Below, in pieces: positions 45,255 to 54,078 of a DNA stretch of 64,000 nt. Origin of the DNA: Microbulbifer variabilis (GTDB lineage: Bacteria > Pseudomonadota > Gammaproteobacteria > Pseudomonadales > Cellvibrionaceae); the NCBI RefSeq assembly GCF_020524905.1, contig NZ_JAIVKI010000003.1:124001-188000 (forward strand). Direction: 5' to 3'. The notes beneath the pieces are model-generated. The model had not been told where the DNA came from, searched no databases, and saw only the letters and a program-made list of their open reading frames with translations. The position numbers and the translations under genes were made by a program. Position 1 is the first letter of the stretch. Every line of letters starts with the position of its first letter.

Positions 45255-46547
45255 TTATTCTTTTAGGGCAACCAGCTGAGCCTTCTCCAATTCATCGGAG
45301 GAGGAAATTATTATTTGATCTCCCTCTTGCAGGCCGGAGACAATTTCCACTTGCTTTAGTCCCAGCGCGCCAACTTGAATGGCTACGCGCTCTGCCTGCT
45401 GTTGATCGTTGAGACGGAATGCAAAGCGGCCGCCGCTTTGATCCAAAAAACCACCGCGTTTCACCAGCAGCACATCATTGCGGTTCTCCAACAGCACCCG
45501 CGCAGTGAGACGGAGGTTCTGGCGCAGGTTTTGGGGCTGTCCCTCGCTAAAGCGCACACGGGCGATGACTTGGTTATCGATAACTTCGGGGGATATCGCG
45601 GTGATTTCACCGGGTAGTTCACGCCCTCCTAAATTGATGGCTACGGCCATATTTAGGCCCAGGTCGTCGGCGTAGTTTTCCGGCACGGCGGCTTCCAGCT
45701 CGAAACTGGTGAGATCCACTACGGTGATCAGCGGTGCATTGGCGGGCACCGCACTGCGCTGGGTGACGGCGAGGCTGCCGACAGTACCATTCACCGGAGA
45801 GAGAATTTGCAGTTCGCGCACACGACGCTCCAATTCTTCCACTTGCAGTTGTTGTTGTGACAGCTGTAGCTCCAGAGTCCGGGTTTCAAAGGTGAGGGAC
45901 TCTTTCTCCAGCTCTGCATTTTGCACTGCCTGCTCGTATTCCAGCTGGGCGCGAGCCATTTCGTCCTTGCTGCGCTCAAAGTCGAGCCGGGAAATAATCT
46001 GTTTCTCCATTGAAAGTTCGGAGCGCTTCAACTCCCGTTTGGCCGCAGTGAGATCGACCTTGGCCAGATCGGCTTTCTGCTGGTTCTCCATCTGCTGGCG
46101 CTTGGCCTGGATTTTCTGCCGCTGCAGCTGCACACCTAGCTGGTTCAGCTGTGCCTTTTCTTGGGCCAGCTGGTTAGAGAGCTCGGGGCTGTCGACGCTG
46201 GCGAGGATTTGCCCGGCCTTTACGCTATCCCCGGCTTTCACGGAAAACTTCACGATGCCTTGGGCGGGGCTGAACAGGGTGGGGCTATTGGCGGCGACGA
46301 CTTTGCCCTGGACCACCAGGTCGCGTACCAAATCACCACGTTCCACTTGGGCGATATTGATGCGTGACAGAGAAAGGGTGTTATCCACAGAGCTGGTGCT
46401 GTGCCAGGCGCTGATACCCCAGGCGAGGAAAGCGGTGGCCAGGCCGAGGCCGAGGGTGCTCTTGATTACTTTTGGATTCTTCCACAGCGGCACGGCTTCG
46501 ATTTTTGTATCTTGCCTGGAAGTGTCTCTGATCATCTCGCTTTCCAT
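45255..46547 (-). CDS. HlyD/MacA-type periplasmic adaptor of the ABC exporter
   Basis: A 430-residue adaptor anchored by one N-terminal helix (about 31-48). It has a split lipoyl domain (GIVKFSVKAGDSVKAGQILASVDS and LQILSPVNGTVGSLAVTQRSAVPANAPL) flanking a long coiled coil (about 125-245) rich in Gln, Lys and Glu, then beta domains and the end segment VEIVSGLQEGDQIIISSSDEL. It is the first gene of the export operon and lies about 90 bases downstream of a sigma-54 promoter. An in-frame ATG at 46535 is an alternative start. Confidence 0.9.
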   Translation of the reverse strand: MESEMIRDTSRQDTKIEAVPLWKNPKVIKSTLGLGLATAFLAWGISAWHSTSSVDNTLSLSRINIAQVERGDLVRDLVVQGKVVAANSPTLFSPAQGIVKFSVKAGDSVKAGQILASVDSPELSNQLAQEKAQLNQLGVQLQRQKIQAKRQQMENQQKADLAKVDLTAAKRELKRSELSMEKQIISRLDFERSKDEMARAQLEYEQAVQNAELEKESLTFETRTLELQLSQQQLQVEELERRVRELQILSPVNGTVGSLAVTQRSAVPANAPLITVVDLTSFELEAAVPENYADDLGLNMAVAINLGGRELPGEITAISPEVIDNQVIARVRFSEGQPQNLRQNLRLTARVLLENRNDVLLVKRGGFLDQSGGRFAFRLNDQQQAERVAIQVGALGLKQVEIVSGLQEGDQIIISSSDELEKAQLVALKE

Positions 46548-46638
46548 TTCTCTTTATCGGGGCTTTTGCTTTTCCAGATTGGATGCAAAAAATTTTCTAT
46601 TCGGATGCAAATCCAAGAAATTGGTTTTGCCAGGTTGT

Positions 46639-46655
46639 TAGCAAGGGTTGTGCCA
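46639..46655 (-). promoter_or_regulatory. Sigma-54 promoter of the export operon
   Basis: On the minus strand TGGCAC (46655-46650), five bases AACCC, then TTGCTA (46644-46639) match the sigma-54 consensus TGGCAC-N5-TTGCW with the invariant GG and GC correctly spaced. It lies 92 bases upstream of the adaptor start, and the operon region also encodes a sigma-54 activator. Confidence 0.82.
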
Positions 46656-46729
46656 ACCTTTAAAACATCTTTAACTGATTGAAAAATAAGGATTTTTCTT
46701 CTTTTGATGGTGTGGAACTTTTCCCGGGG

Positions 46730-46765
46730 TGTCCGCAAAAAGTGTCCGCTGTCCGCTCTGTCCGC
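46730..46765. promoter_or_regulatory. Four TGTCCGC repeats: candidate enhancer (UAS)
   Basis: TGTCCGC occurs at 46730-46736, 46743-46749, 46750-46756 and 46759-46765. The cluster lies 75-110 bases upstream of the -24 element of the sigma-54 promoter, the usual distance for NtrC-type enhancer sites. The linked response regulator is the obvious candidate to bind it. Confidence 0.6.
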
Positions 46766-46928
46766 TAGATGTAAGAGGTCTAGGAGGGCGGATACCGTTC
46801 GGCCTGAAGAGATTGAAGGGAAGGTCGATTAGCTGAATCTGTGGACTGCAGTGGGGGTTTATGCGGGGGGACTGCGCATGTGGTAGAGTGCGCGGCCTTT
46901 TTTTGATCAATTCAAATTTATTGCGTTT

Positions 46929-48434
46929 ATGTTCCTTCCATCGCTGCTCTCATCAACCAAAGCCGACTGGTTCGGCAATATACGTCGCGACGTTCTCGCC
47001 GGCCTGGTAGTGGCCCTGGCCCTGATTCCAGAGGCGATCGCCTTCTCTATTATCGCGGGGGTGGACCCCAGGGTTGGACTCTACGCCTCCTTCTGTATCG
47101 CCGTGGTGATCGCCTTTTTGGGCGGCCGGCCGGGCATGATTTCCGCAGCCACGGGAGCCATGGCACTGCTGATGGTGACGCTGGTGAAGGAGCACGGCTT
47201 GCAGTATTTGCTGGCGGCGACACTGCTCACCGGGGTATTGCAGATTATTGCCGGCTACCTAAAGTTGGGCAGCCTGATGAGCTTTGTATCCCGGGCGGTG
47301 GTTACCGGGTTTGTGAATGCCCTGGCTATTCTGATTTTTATGGCGCAGATGCCCGAGTTGATCGGCGGTAGCTGGGAGGTCTACGCTATGACGGCAGCGG
47401 GCCTGGGGATCATTTACCTCTTCCCCTATATCCCGGTGATCGGTAAAGCGGTGCCCTCTCCACTGGTGTGTATTCTGCTGCTGACTGCAGTGGCCGTGAC
47501 CATGGGGCTGGATATCCGCACCGTCGGTGATATGGGTGAGCTGCCAGATACTTTGCCGATCTTCCTTTGGCCAGAAGTACCGCTGAATTTTGAAACCCTG
47601 CAAATTATCTTCCCTTATTCCGCTGGTCTGGCAGTGGTCGGTCTGCTGGAGTCTCTGATGACGGCAACCATTGTCGACGATCTGACCGATACCACTAGCG
47701 ATAAAAACCGCGAGTGTAAGGGGCAGGGGATTGCCAATATCGCTGCGGGCACACTCGGTGGTATGGCCGGTTGCGCCATGATTGGCCAGTCGGTAATCAA
47801 CGTGAAGTCCGGCGGTCGAGGTCGACTCTCTACCCTGGTGGCTGGTATTGGCCTATTGACCCTGGTGGTATTCCTCAGTGACTGGGTGGCGGTGATTCCC
47901 ATGGCTGCTCTGGTGGCGGTTATGATCATGGTCTCCATCGGCACATTTGACTGGAGCTCCATCCGCAATCTGAAACACTATCCGCTCTCCACCAATTTGG
48001 TCATGCTGGTGACTGTGATTGTGGTAGTGTGGACCCATAACCTGGCTTATGGTGTATTTGTTGGGGTGCTGCTGGCCTCACTGTTCTTCGCTAATAAAGT
48101 CAGCCACTTTATGTATGTGAGCAGTAAACTGGACGAGGCACAAAGTCGACGCACCTATAAGGTTATCGGTCAGGTTTTCTTTAATTCTGCCGACAAGTTC
48201 ACCACATCATTCAACTTTAAAGAAGTCGTGGATACAGTAGTCATTGACCTGAGCCGCGCGCATTTCTGGGATATCTCCGCGGTGAACGCCCTTGATAAAG
48301 TAGTGCTGAAATTCCGTCGTGAGGGTGCCCAGGTAGAGTTGGTGGGACTTAACCAAGCCAGTGAGACAATCGTCGACCGGTTCGGCGTACATGATAAACC
48401 CGAGGAAATTGAACGGGTTCTTGGAGGACATTGA
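46929..48434 (+). CDS. SulP-family anion transporter with STAS domain
   Basis: Inner-membrane transporter of 501 residues. The N-terminal part has the SulP signature ([37 protein letters not shown]) and roughly ten to twelve helices. The C-terminal cytoplasmic STAS domain starts near residue 400 ([21 protein letters not shown]). SulP members move sulfate, bicarbonate or dicarboxylates; the substrate here is not determined. The next gene, a universal stress protein, starts on the stop codon (TGATG). The start region is preceded by an AT-rich stretch without a strong ribosome-binding site. Confidence 0.93.
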   Translation: MFLPSLLSSTKADWFGNIRRDVLAGLVVALALIPEAIAFSIIAGVDPRVGLYASFCIAVVIAFLGGRPGMISAATGAMALLMVTLVKEHGLQYLLAATLLTGVLQIIAGYLKLGSLMSFVSRAVVTGFVNALAILIFMAQMPELIGGSWEVYAMTAAGLGIIYLFPYIPVIGKAVPSPLVCILLLTAVAVTMGLDIRTVGDMGELPDTLPIFLWPEVPLNFETLQIIFPYSAGLAVVGLLESLMTATIVDDLTDTTSDKNRECKGQGIANIAAGTLGGMAGCAMIGQSVINVKSGGRGRLSTLVAGIGLLTLVVFLSDWVAVIPMAALVAVMIMVSIGTFDWSSIRNLKHYPLSTNLVMLVTVIVVVWTHNLAYGVFVGVLLASLFFANKVSHFMYVSSKLDEAQSRRTYKVIGQVFFNSADKFTTSFNFKEVVDTVVIDLSRAHFWDISAVNALDKVVLKFRREGAQVELVGLNQASETIVDRFGVHDKPEEIERVLGGH

Positions 48435-49330
48435 TGACCGTAAGCAACAGCGACAATAACCCCTTAAGTAATGGTGCTACACCGCCATTGATACTCTCCT
48501 GTATCGATGGCTCCCATTACACCGGTGCAGTCTGTGACTATTCGGCCTGGCTGGCCGATAGCCTGGGTGCGCCGCTAAAGCTGTTGCATAACATCGAACG
48601 CAGTGAGGTTCCAGCGGTAACGGACTTTACCGGTAGTATCGGCCTCGGTAGTCAGGAAGAGTTACTGGAAGAACTGACCGCGCTGGAACAACAGCGCGCG
48701 CAACTGTTAGTGAAGCAAGGCAAACTGATGTTGCAGGCCGCGCGCAGTCGCGTGGAGGCTGCCGGAGTGGAGCAGGTGATGAGTTGCCAGCGTCACGACA
48801 GCCTGCCTGAGTCTGTGGTGGAACTCGAGGATTCGATTCGCGTGCTGGTGCTCGGTATTCGCGGCGAGGAGCACGCGGATTCCGAACAGGGTCTGGGCGC
48901 ACAACTGGAGACGGTGGTGCGCGCCCTGCATAAGCCGATTCTGGTGGTAAACCGGGAATTCCAACCGCCCAAGCGCATTATGCTCGCTTACGATGGTAGC
49001 GAAGCCGCGCGCAAGGCGCTGTCGCTGGTGGCAGAGAGCCCGCTGTTCCGCCAGTTGTCCTGCCATCTGGTGAATGTGGGACCTGCGGACGTGGCGGAGA
49101 AACTGCTGGCGCAGGCCAGCGCTGAACTGGATGCCGCGGGGCTGGCGGTTACTGCCAGCCACCTGGAGGGCAATCCGGTCGAGGCTTTGATTGCCTATCA
49201 GGCCGAGCACCAGATTGATCTCACTGTGATGGGGGCCTTTAGCCACAACCGCCTGCGTGACCTGTTAATGGGGAGCATCACCGCCAAGATGCTGTTAAAA
49301 ACCCGGCAACCCCTGCTGCTGTTACGTTGA
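48434..49330 (+). CDS. Tandem-domain universal stress protein
   Basis: A 298-residue cytoplasmic protein with two UspA domains (about 15-165 and 170-298). The second domain has [16 protein letters not shown] and the nucleotide-binding-type end [32 protein letters not shown]; the first is more diverged (LVLGIRG). The ATG at 48434 shares a base with the upstream stop and follows GGAGG (48423-48427). Co-translation with the SulP gene suggests a regulatory partner for that transporter, an inference from coupling. Confidence 0.92.
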   Translation: MTVSNSDNNPLSNGATPPLILSCIDGSHYTGAVCDYSAWLADSLGAPLKLLHNIERSEVPAVTDFTGSIGLGSQEELLEELTALEQQRAQLLVKQGKLMLQAARSRVEAAGVEQVMSCQRHDSLPESVVELEDSIRVLVLGIRGEEHADSEQGLGAQLETVVRALHKPILVVNREFQPPKRIMLAYDGSEAARKALSLVAESPLFRQLSCHLVNVGPADVAEKLLAQASAELDAAGLAVTASHLEGNPVEALIAYQAEHQIDLTVMGAFSHNRLRDLLMGSITAKMLLKTRQPLLLLR

Positions 49331-49338
49331 TCATTGAA

Positions 49339-49362
49339 GCTCTGGGGCCGAGGCCTCAGAGC
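49339..49362. terminator. Hairpin between convergent USP and PLP-enzyme genes
   Basis: GCTCTGGGGCC (49339-49349) pairs with GGCCTCAGAGC (49352-49362), 11 base pairs with one G-T pair and a tight two-base loop. It overlaps the stop of the minus-strand gene. No T-run follows, so termination is uncertain. Confidence 0.4.
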
Positions 49363-51038
49363 GCCAACGCCGCCTCCCTGGGACTGGCGAACCAGCGCAG
49401 TGCTTCGGCATCTACAGGCAGTGTTAATTCGCAGTAATGCGCCTCCGGCCGAGCACGGCATAACTCCTCCTCCGCGATAGCAAGGTAGTCGCTCAGTGTC
49501 CCCAGCGATTGAGGCTTCTCTTCTTCGTTTATTTCCCCTATTTCCCCTGCGAAAAGATCTATCTCGGCCAGGCTGACAACTGGGCCGAGTTTTTCTTGCT
49601 GGAAGCGCCAGACTCCCTGAGCCGTGTCGAAGGCGTAGTAGGGCAATAATTTCCAGCCGTGCCGCGCGATCAGGGCGACAGCCTCAAGTAGGTATTCAAA
49701 AGTGTCTTCATCGATAAAATAATTGAAATTCAGGCGCACCCAGCCGGGCCGTAATAGTTTTTGCCCCTTTAGGATCTGTTCTTCCAGAGCGCGGCTGTGC
49801 TCCATATCAATGCCGAGCAGTGCGTGCCCATAGGGGCCGGCACAGGAGCAGCCACCGCGGGCCTGGATACCAAACAGATCGTTGAGTAACGCCACCACAA
49901 AGCCGTAGTGCAAGTCTTTGCCCTGCCAGAGAATGCGCAGTGAGGCGATGGAAAGGCGAGACGCCTGCAGATTACCGAGAATTTCGATATTTTCTTCAAG
50001 AGACCAGCGCTGCAGGGCACGGCGAATAAAGTGCTCTTCACGCCTGGCAATTTCCTCGGTGCCCACCATCCCCTGTAGTTTGAAGACCATGCCGGCGCGA
50101 ATGGACTCGACAATGGCGGGGGTGCCGCCCTCCTCACAGCGCTCCGGATCATCCAGGTAGCGGTGATCCTGCGGGGTGACATAGAGCACTGTGCCTCCGC
50201 CGGGAGTCGCCGGTACAGAATTTTTTAACAACCGCTCGTGTACCACCAGGATACCGGGTGTACCCGGCCCGCCAACAAACTTGTGCGGCGAAATAAAGGC
50301 CGCATCTTTATTCGCATCCTCACCATTGTCCCCCACTGCGCACATGTCGATCCCCACATAGGGCGCGGCAGCCGCATAGTCCCAGAAAGATAGGGCGTCG
50401 TAACGGTGCAGCAGTTGGGTGACGGCCGCTACGTCGGTTTTAATGCCGGTCACATTGGAGGCGGCGGAAAAACTGCCGATCTTCATCGGACGTTCGGCGT
50501 AAGTCTGCAACAGGGATTCCAGGTTGTTGAGATCCAACCCGCCCTGGCGATTCAGGGGGATAGAAACCAGTTCGGCGATGCTTTCCCGCCAGGGCAATTC
50601 ATTGGAATGGTGCTCGTAGGGGCCGATGAAAACTACCGGCCGCTGCTGCTGGGGGATTTGCTCCCGCAACTGGTGGCGCTTATCCAGGTCTGCAGGCAGA
50701 CGCAAGTTGAGGATATCAATCAGCTTGTTGATCGCAGCGGTGGCACCGGAGCCGCAAAAAATGACCTTGTGCTCGGGGCCTGCGTTGACCGCGCGGCGAA
50801 TCTCTTCCCGTGCCTCCTCGCGCAACGCACTGATCTGGGCACCGGCAAAGGAGCTCTCGCTGTGGGTATTGGCGTAATAGGGCAGTACCTGCCGGCGGAT
50901 GGCATCTTCGATAAAAGTCAGTGAGCGACCGGAAGCCGTGTAATCGGCATAAATCAACGGCCTCGGTCCAAAAGGGGTGGGAATGGGCATGCGATCGCCG
51001 ATAACAGATGCGCGAATGTGATTGATAAGAGTGGTCAT
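49356..51038 (-). CDS. Class V aminotransferase / cysteine desulfurase-like PLP enzyme
   Basis: A 560-residue PLP enzyme. The N-terminal region (IYADYTASGRSLTFIEDAI, YYANTHSESSFAGAQ, VIFCGSGATAAINKLIDIL) and the Schiff-base Lys in AAFISPHKFVGGPGTPGILV match the class V fold used by cysteine desulfurases. A loop with QARGGCSCAGPYGH holds two Cys near where SufS/NifS-type enzymes carry the active Cys, but the family is not standard IscS or SufS: it is about 150 residues longer, with an extra C-terminal region. The substrate is unknown. It is divergent from an Lrp-type gene, a likely regulator. Confidence 0.88.
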   Translation of the reverse strand: MTTLINHIRASVIGDRMPIPTPFGPRPLIYADYTASGRSLTFIEDAIRRQVLPYYANTHSESSFAGAQISALREEAREEIRRAVNAGPEHKVIFCGSGATAAINKLIDILNLRLPADLDKRHQLREQIPQQQRPVVFIGPYEHHSNELPWRESIAELVSIPLNRQGGLDLNNLESLLQTYAERPMKIGSFSAASNVTGIKTDVAAVTQLLHRYDALSFWDYAAAAPYVGIDMCAVGDNGEDANKDAAFISPHKFVGGPGTPGILVVHERLLKNSVPATPGGGTVLYVTPQDHRYLDDPERCEEGGTPAIVESIRAGMVFKLQGMVGTEEIARREEHFIRRALQRWSLEENIEILGNLQASRLSIASLRILWQGKDLHYGFVVALLNDLFGIQARGGCSCAGPYGHALLGIDMEHSRALEEQILKGQKLLRPGWVRLNFNYFIDEDTFEYLLEAVALIARHGWKLLPYYAFDTAQGVWRFQQEKLGPVVSLAEIDLFAGEIGEINEEEKPQSLGTLSDYLAIAEEELCRARPEAHYCELTLPVDAEALRWFASPREAALAL

Positions 51039-51224
51039 GATCCTATTCCCTGTTGTTTAGGGCCACTCTAGGTCTTTAGCAGTGAAACAATGTGCCTATT
51101 TGTATGGTTTTTTATCTCAAATTCGAAACAGCGTGCTGTAATAGCAATAATTGTGGATCACTGTATTGATATTTGCGTATTTGGTGAGACGATAAGCTAT
51201 TTGGCGGCTAGTGTGGGGGCAGGC

Positions 51225-51701
51225 ATGGCAGCGGTGCTTAATCGGCAGGACAAACAGATTCTCGAGCTATTGCAGCGGGATGCGACGCTCTCTGTGGGAG
51301 ATATTGCCGAGCAGGTGGGGCTTTCAAAATCCGCCTGCTGGCGGCGTATTCACAAAATGGAGGAGGAGGGCGTGATCGCCGAGCGGGTGACACTCCTGAA
51401 TCCTCAGAAACTCAATTTGCCACTGACTGTGTACATTTCCATCCGTACCAATCAGCACAATGATCATTGGGCTGCGCAGTTCGGTGAATTGGTGCAGGGC
51501 ATTGCCGAGATACTGGAGGTGCATCGTATGAGTGGGGATCTCGATTACTTGATTAAAGCGGTGGTTACCGATATGCCCGGTTACGACCGCCTGTACAAGG
51601 AACTGATCAAGGCCGATCTGTTCGATGTCAGCTCCAGTTTTGTGATGGAAACCATGAAGCAGACTACCCGCCTGCCACTGACTTACACTGGGGCGGTATG
51701 A
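51225..51701 (+). CDS. Lrp/AsnC-family transcriptional regulator
   Basis: A 158-residue regulator. The N-terminal helix-turn-helix (LLQRDATLSVGDIAEQVGLSKSACWRRIHKMEEEGVI) is the Lrp type, and the C-terminal RAM domain (VHRMSGDLDYLIKAVVTDMPGYDRLYKELI) usually binds amino acids. The ATG at 51225 gives the normal Lrp start; the frame is open back to 51090. It is divergent from the class V aminotransferase over 186 bases, so it probably regulates that gene in response to an amino acid. Confidence 0.92.
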   Translation: MAAVLNRQDKQILELLQRDATLSVGDIAEQVGLSKSACWRRIHKMEEEGVIAERVTLLNPQKLNLPLTVYISIRTNQHNDHWAAQFGELVQGIAEILEVHRMSGDLDYLIKAVVTDMPGYDRLYKELIKADLFDVSSSFVMETMKQTTRLPLTYTGAV

Positions 51702-51705
51702 GGAG

Positions 51706-52416
51706 TCAGTGGCCGTGTCGGCTCCGCCACCACTGCAGAATTTTGGCTTCGCCCCTGGCCCGGTCCCCTTTCGGCACCTTTAGGCTATTGCGTATATCCC
51801 GCCAGGCATGGGAGTTCAGCCACAGGTTCAGGGCAAGAGCAATCAGCATGGCTAAAATGGCGCCCAGGCCCGCCAGTAACATATCCTTCTGTGCATCCCA
51901 GACATCCCCCTGTGAACCCAGAAAGGCGAGACCCAGTTCCGGGGAAACGGTACGTGCCGCCAGCCACTCGATGATTTCATAGATGGACGAAAGGGCGAAG
52001 GTGACATCCACAGGGAAAAAGTAAGCCCAAAAGCCGCGCAAGCCGGCAAGGCGGATCAATATCTCTCGTACCGGGTAAGCCAGTAATAAGCCAAAACTGA
52101 AATGTACCAACCGGTCGTACATATTGCGTTCACTGCCGAGCCACTCGCCCATGGAGAAACCCAACGGTACCTCCGCGTAGGTGTAGTGCGAGCCGATGAC
52201 ATGCAGGCACATAAACAGAGTGATGAGCGTGTAAGAAACCCTGGAGAGAGGAAATACCCGGGCGCTGAGCAAAATAACGGGTAGGGCTGCAAAGACTAGA
52301 TAATTTTCCAGCAACCAGTCATCTGGATGCAGCGGCTGCCAAGCGGACCAACCCCAGGCTAGGGCGAAAACGGTCAGTAGAAACAGGTGGTACCAGTGTC
52401 GACGAAGACTGGACAT
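51706..52416 (-). CDS. DUF2238 / YjdF-family inner membrane protein
   Basis: A 236-residue membrane protein of the YjdF type with about six helices. Conserved segments are HPDDWLLENYLVFAALPVILL, GSHYTYAEVPLG, RNMYDRLVHFSFGLLLAYPVREI and GSQGDVWDAQKDMLLAGLGA. The family has no established function. The ATG at 52416 (MSSLRRHW) is chosen; the frame is open to 52461. It converges with the Lrp gene, leaving four bases between the stops. Confidence 0.85.
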   Translation of the reverse strand: MSSLRRHWYHLFLLTVFALAWGWSAWQPLHPDDWLLENYLVFAALPVILLSARVFPLSRVSYTLITLFMCLHVIGSHYTYAEVPLGFSMGEWLGSERNMYDRLVHFSFGLLLAYPVREILIRLAGLRGFWAYFFPVDVTFALSSIYEIIEWLAARTVSPELGLAFLGSQGDVWDAQKDMLLAGLGAILAMLIALALNLWLNSHAWRDIRNSLKVPKGDRARGEAKILQWWRSRHGH

Positions 52417-52513
52417 AACTGCGGAACCCCCACTGCAGACAAGGTATTTCTGCGCCAGCATACACGATTGCGTGCCTTCGTGGATTGCATGGGATAACTC
52501 CTTTCACCCGGAG

Positions 52514-53086
52514 CTAGTGCAGGGCCGCTCGGTAGGGTAGCGCTTGGGTAATAAGCGCCTCCTCATCAAGTAGCTGGGAAAGCCGCTCCTCCACCGCATG
52601 GCGGGGAAAATACTCCAGCGCCAACTCCACAAACAGTTCGTGATGCCGAGCCTCGCTTTCGGTGATTACCCGATAGAAAGTTTTCAGCGGCCCCTCCGTT
52701 AGGGCTTCGGCTACCAGACCAAAGCGCTCGCAACCGCGCGCCTCGATAATGGCGCCGGTGAGCAACCGGTCCATCAAATACTCCTCTGGGCCGCGGCGGA
52801 TCAGCCGGCGCAGGGCGTGGATATAGGAATCTTTCTCATCTGCTGCCTGATAGATACCACGCTCGTGCATGATTTTGATGACTTGGCGAAAATGGTTCAT
52901 CTCTTCCAGTGCCAGGTTCACCATGGTTTCCACCAGTAAGGGTTTGTCCGGATAGTGAGAGAACATGGAGACGGCCATTCCGGAGGCCTTCTTTTCTGCA
53001 GCGGCATGATCCTGCAAAAAGCGATTGAAATCCTTGAGCACTACCTCTGCCCAGGCCTTTGGGGTTTTATAGCGAAGTTGCAACAT
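52514..53086 (-). CDS. miaE: tRNA-(ms2io6A)-hydroxylase MiaE
   Basis: Non-haem diiron enzyme that hydroxylates the ms2i6A37 side chain of tRNAs. The ferritin-like iron ligands are visible as E-x2-H pairs in LALEEMNHFRQV and ITESEARHHELF, with a further Glu in IIEARGCERFG. The start MLQLRYKTPKAW at 53086 matches my recollection of the family start and gives 190 residues; the in-frame ATG at 53131 would add 15. Neither has a clear ribosome-binding site. MiaA and MiaB genes are not in this window. Confidence 0.9.
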   Translation of the reverse strand: MLQLRYKTPKAWAEVVLKDFNRFLQDHAAAEKKASGMAVSMFSHYPDKPLLVETMVNLALEEMNHFRQVIKIMHERGIYQAADEKDSYIHALRRLIRRGPEEYLMDRLLTGAIIEARGCERFGLVAEALTEGPLKTFYRVITESEARHHELFVELALEYFPRHAVEERLSQLLDEEALITQALPYRAALH

Positions 53087-53161
53087 AATGGATGGCGGCA
53101 GCGACAAAGAGGCCAGTATACCGCCATCCATAGAATTATTTTTCAGTGGCTCAAGTTTCCT

Positions 53162-53590
53162 CTAGCCGGTTAATCGGCGCTCGCGAACCTCTCGCTCGCG
53201 AAGCGTGGCCGTTCGCGCCTGCTCCAGGGTCATTCCGGCCTTGGCGTGAGGTGTGGGTTTGCCGTTGGCATCCAGTGCCACGAAGACAATCTGCTCCACC
53301 TGTACAATGAGTTGTTGGGTCTGCTTGCTGCGCACCTCACAGTGCACGGTCAGGGAGGTCTGGCCGATGCCAACTACCTCAAAGCCGAATTCCACGACAT
53401 CGCCACAGCAGGCCGAACTGACAAAGTCGATTTCTGACATCAGTTTGGTGACCAGCATGGGCGTGCCCATCTGACATCCGGCAAAAATGGCGGCTTCTTC
53501 ATCAATCCAGGCAAGCAGCTGACCGCCAAATAGGCGCTGGGCAGGATTCAGGTCGCCGGGTTTGACGCAGTGACGGGAGTAATATTTCAC
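53162..53590 (-). CDS. Acyl-CoA thioesterase, YciA/hot-dog type
   Basis: A 142-residue cytoplasmic hot-dog thioesterase. The segments VKPGDLNPAQRLFGGQLLAWIDEEAAIFAG and FVSSACCGDVVEFGFEVVGIGQTSLTVHCEV place it in the YciA/BACH-type acyl-CoA hydrolases, with the catalytic Asp in WIDEEA. Chain-length preference cannot be read. It lies 75 bases upstream of miaE on the same strand. Confidence 0.88.
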   Translation of the reverse strand: MKYYSRHCVKPGDLNPAQRLFGGQLLAWIDEEAAIFAGCQMGTPMLVTKLMSEIDFVSSACCGDVVEFGFEVVGIGQTSLTVHCEVRSKQTQQLIVQVEQIVFVALDANGKPTPHAKAGMTLEQARTATLREREVRERRLTG

Positions 53591-54078
53591 GCTGACCTTC
53601 CTAACTTACTTTGGGTTTAACGCTTGATGGTAGGTAATTGCGCAGTGGCCATTCGGGCTGGATAGTTCCAGCACTCAAACGGATAACTTCCGCATATAAA
53701 GTGTTTTGCACAAGGCGTGCCAAGCCAGAGAAAGTCTAGTTGAGGTTTTTAGGTGGAATAAGCGCCATAATTGGAGATTCAGGACACAGATCTGGCGCAA
53801 AAAATATTCAAATGCGCAAAAATAGTGCGTTAAGTCACTTTAAGGGCATTTGGCCACTTTGGCCACTTTGGCCGCTGCTGGGGAGGTTTTGGACAGCGAG
53901 ACCGCCTGTTGGGAAAGGCAACTATGGGACTCCCAAGCCACAACCATTAGAATGGCGAAACGGTGTGACTCTGGCGTCGCTGTGCTTGATTTACGCCACC
54001 GTTTTCCCCGATGCGCACCTCGCGTGTCTGTGATCACAAAACCACGATTCCCCAAGTGCATAGGGAGAGACTGTTAGG
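53591..54078. promoter_or_regulatory. Long control region upstream of fabV with short direct repeats
   Basis: A 488-base gap with no supported gene. GCGCAAAAA occurs at 53795-53803 and 53814-53822, 19 bases apart. TGGCCACTT is repeated in tandem at 53851-53859 and 53860-53868, then partly again (TGGCC, 53869-53873). TGTGATCACA (54029-54038), a perfect 10-base palindrome, lies 41 bases before fabV; it has CRP half-sites without the normal six-base gap. These may control fabV. Confidence 0.4.

Noticed and set aside
54029-54038. TGTGATCACA as a CRP site for fabV
   Set aside because: CRP sites need six bases between TGTGA and TCACA; here there are none, so I list it only as a palindrome.
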